Notes under the pieces: generated by a model
Told to the model about the DNA's origin: nothing
What the model saw: only the letters and a program-made list of their open reading frames with translations
Databases searched by the model: none
DNA from: Pseudomonas sp. DG56-2
GTDB taxonomy: Bacteria > Pseudomonadota > Gammaproteobacteria > Pseudomonadales > Pseudomonadaceae
Length of the DNA: 64,000 nt
Assembly (NCBI RefSeq): GCF_004803755.1
Contig: NZ_CP032311.1
Span: forward strand, 3,612,501-3,676,500
Direction of reading: 5' to 3'
Made by a program: the position numbers and the translations under genes
Shown here: positions 63,544 to 64,000 of the stretch, piece by piece
Layout: every line of letters begins with the position of its first letter
How positions within the stretch are numbered: the stretch's first letter is position 1

Positions 63544-64000
63544 CTACGGAACCAGCCCCAAAGGCAAGGTAACGCGAAAGCGTGTGCCCTGCTCAAGCGT
63601 TGACTCGACTTCTATATTCCCACCGTGGCTTTTGACAATTTCGGCGGCAATGAACAGGCCCAGACCCAGGCCTGCCGACGCGCCCTCTTCACTGGCGGCA
63701 AACCGTGAAAAACGCCCCTGCGGGTTGAAAAGAAACGGGAGTGCACTGGGCGGGATAGGCTCACCGAAATTCAGCACGGTAACACAGGCATGCTCGGCAT
63801 TTTTCCCCAATGTGATCTGAATTTCTCGTCCACTCTCACCATGCTGTACAGCGTTGTTGACCAGGTTGGTGATGACTTGTCCCATGCGCAGCGGATCGAA
63901 CGCTCCAGGGACCGGGCTTGAATCACCGAAAACAATCTTGGCCTGCGGATGACAGGCTGAGACTTCCTCCACCACCGACTTGCAGACAGCTTCCAGATCA
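63544..64000 (-). CDS. Sensor histidine kinase, C-terminal part (runs off window)
   Basis: Open on the minus strand from the window edge to the stop at 63544, about 152 codons: only the ATPase domain is visible. N-box QVITNLVNNAVQHGE, and G-box GASAGLGLGLFIAAEIVKSH, then GGNIEVES. The N-terminal sensor and HisKA lie beyond base 64000, so the domain type cannot be given. The open frame upstream of the first Met at 63975 shows it is a fragment, not a small gene. Confidence 0.85.
   Translation of the reverse strand, partial: DLEAVCKSVVEEVSACHPQAKIVFGDSSPVPGAFDPLRMGQVITNLVNNAVQHGESGREIQITLGKNAEHACVTVLNFGEPIPPSALPFLFNPQGRFSRFAASEEGASAGLGLGLFIAAEIVKSHGGNIEVESTLEQGTRFRVTLPLGLVP

Overview
The window looks like chromosome of a fluorescent Pseudomonas, probably of the P. 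putida group. GC is high throughout. There is a complete phu-type haem uptake locus with a ChaN-family lipoprotein at its end, several TonB-dependent siderophore receptors, REP-like palindromes containing GGGGCAAG / CTTGCCCC, and many LysR, FCD/GntR and AraC regulators beside small catabolic operons. I found no tRNA, rRNA, CRISPR array, insertion sequence or phage gene.

Layout. 1-6.4 kb (minus strand): an organosulfur-type import and oxidation operon (flavin acyl-CoA-dehydrogenase-like enzyme, ABC ATPase, Tat-exported binding protein, permease, TonB receptor), with an AhpD-like protein and an AraC regulator at its head. 7.5-10.6 kb: small housekeeping or accessory genes (DUF1428, LysR, EamA exporter, VOC protein). 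10.7-16 kb: a siderophore receptor behind a strong Fur box, then a periplasmic amidohydrolase divergent from a TetR regulator with a near-ideal operator between them. 16-25 kb: a carnitine degradation cluster resembling E. coli yeaTUVWX, with an added aldehyde dehydrogenase and an HTH-PAS-PAS regulator. 25-34 kb: DUF1275 protein, lipoproteins, a sulfide:quinone-reductase-like flavoprotein with DUF1641, SRAP protein, SLC13 carrier, a two-component system and an orphan terminator that may end a small RNA. 34-42 kb: the haem uptake locus (phuR divergent from tonB-phuSTUVW). 42-47 kb: a racemase-superfamily protein, NCS1 permease, FCD regulator and cytosine-deaminase-like amidohydrolase, suggesting use of an N-heterocycle. 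47-56 kb: a polyamine-flavoured stretch (PotD-like binding protein, agmatine-deiminase-like enzyme, PACE exporter, PuuB-PuuR-PuuA). 56-64 kb: VOC protein, YghU-type GST, a large multicopper oxidase with its copper-delivery proteins (SCO-cytochrome c, PCuAC), two small proteins and the end of a sensor kinase.

How the genes work together. The clearest pathway is carnitine to pyruvate. A BCCT carrier imports carnitine, CntA/CntB cleave it to trimethylamine and malic semialdehyde, the aldehyde dehydrogenase gives malate, and a DmlA/TtuC-type enzyme decarboxylates (R)-malate to pyruvate. The stereochemistry is consistent, because (R)-carnitine yields (R)-malate. In the phu locus haem passes from PhuR (energised by the local TonB) to PhuT, PhuUV and cytoplasmic PhuS. 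The multicopper oxidase operon carries its own copper-loading factors and has a possible sigma-54 promoter.
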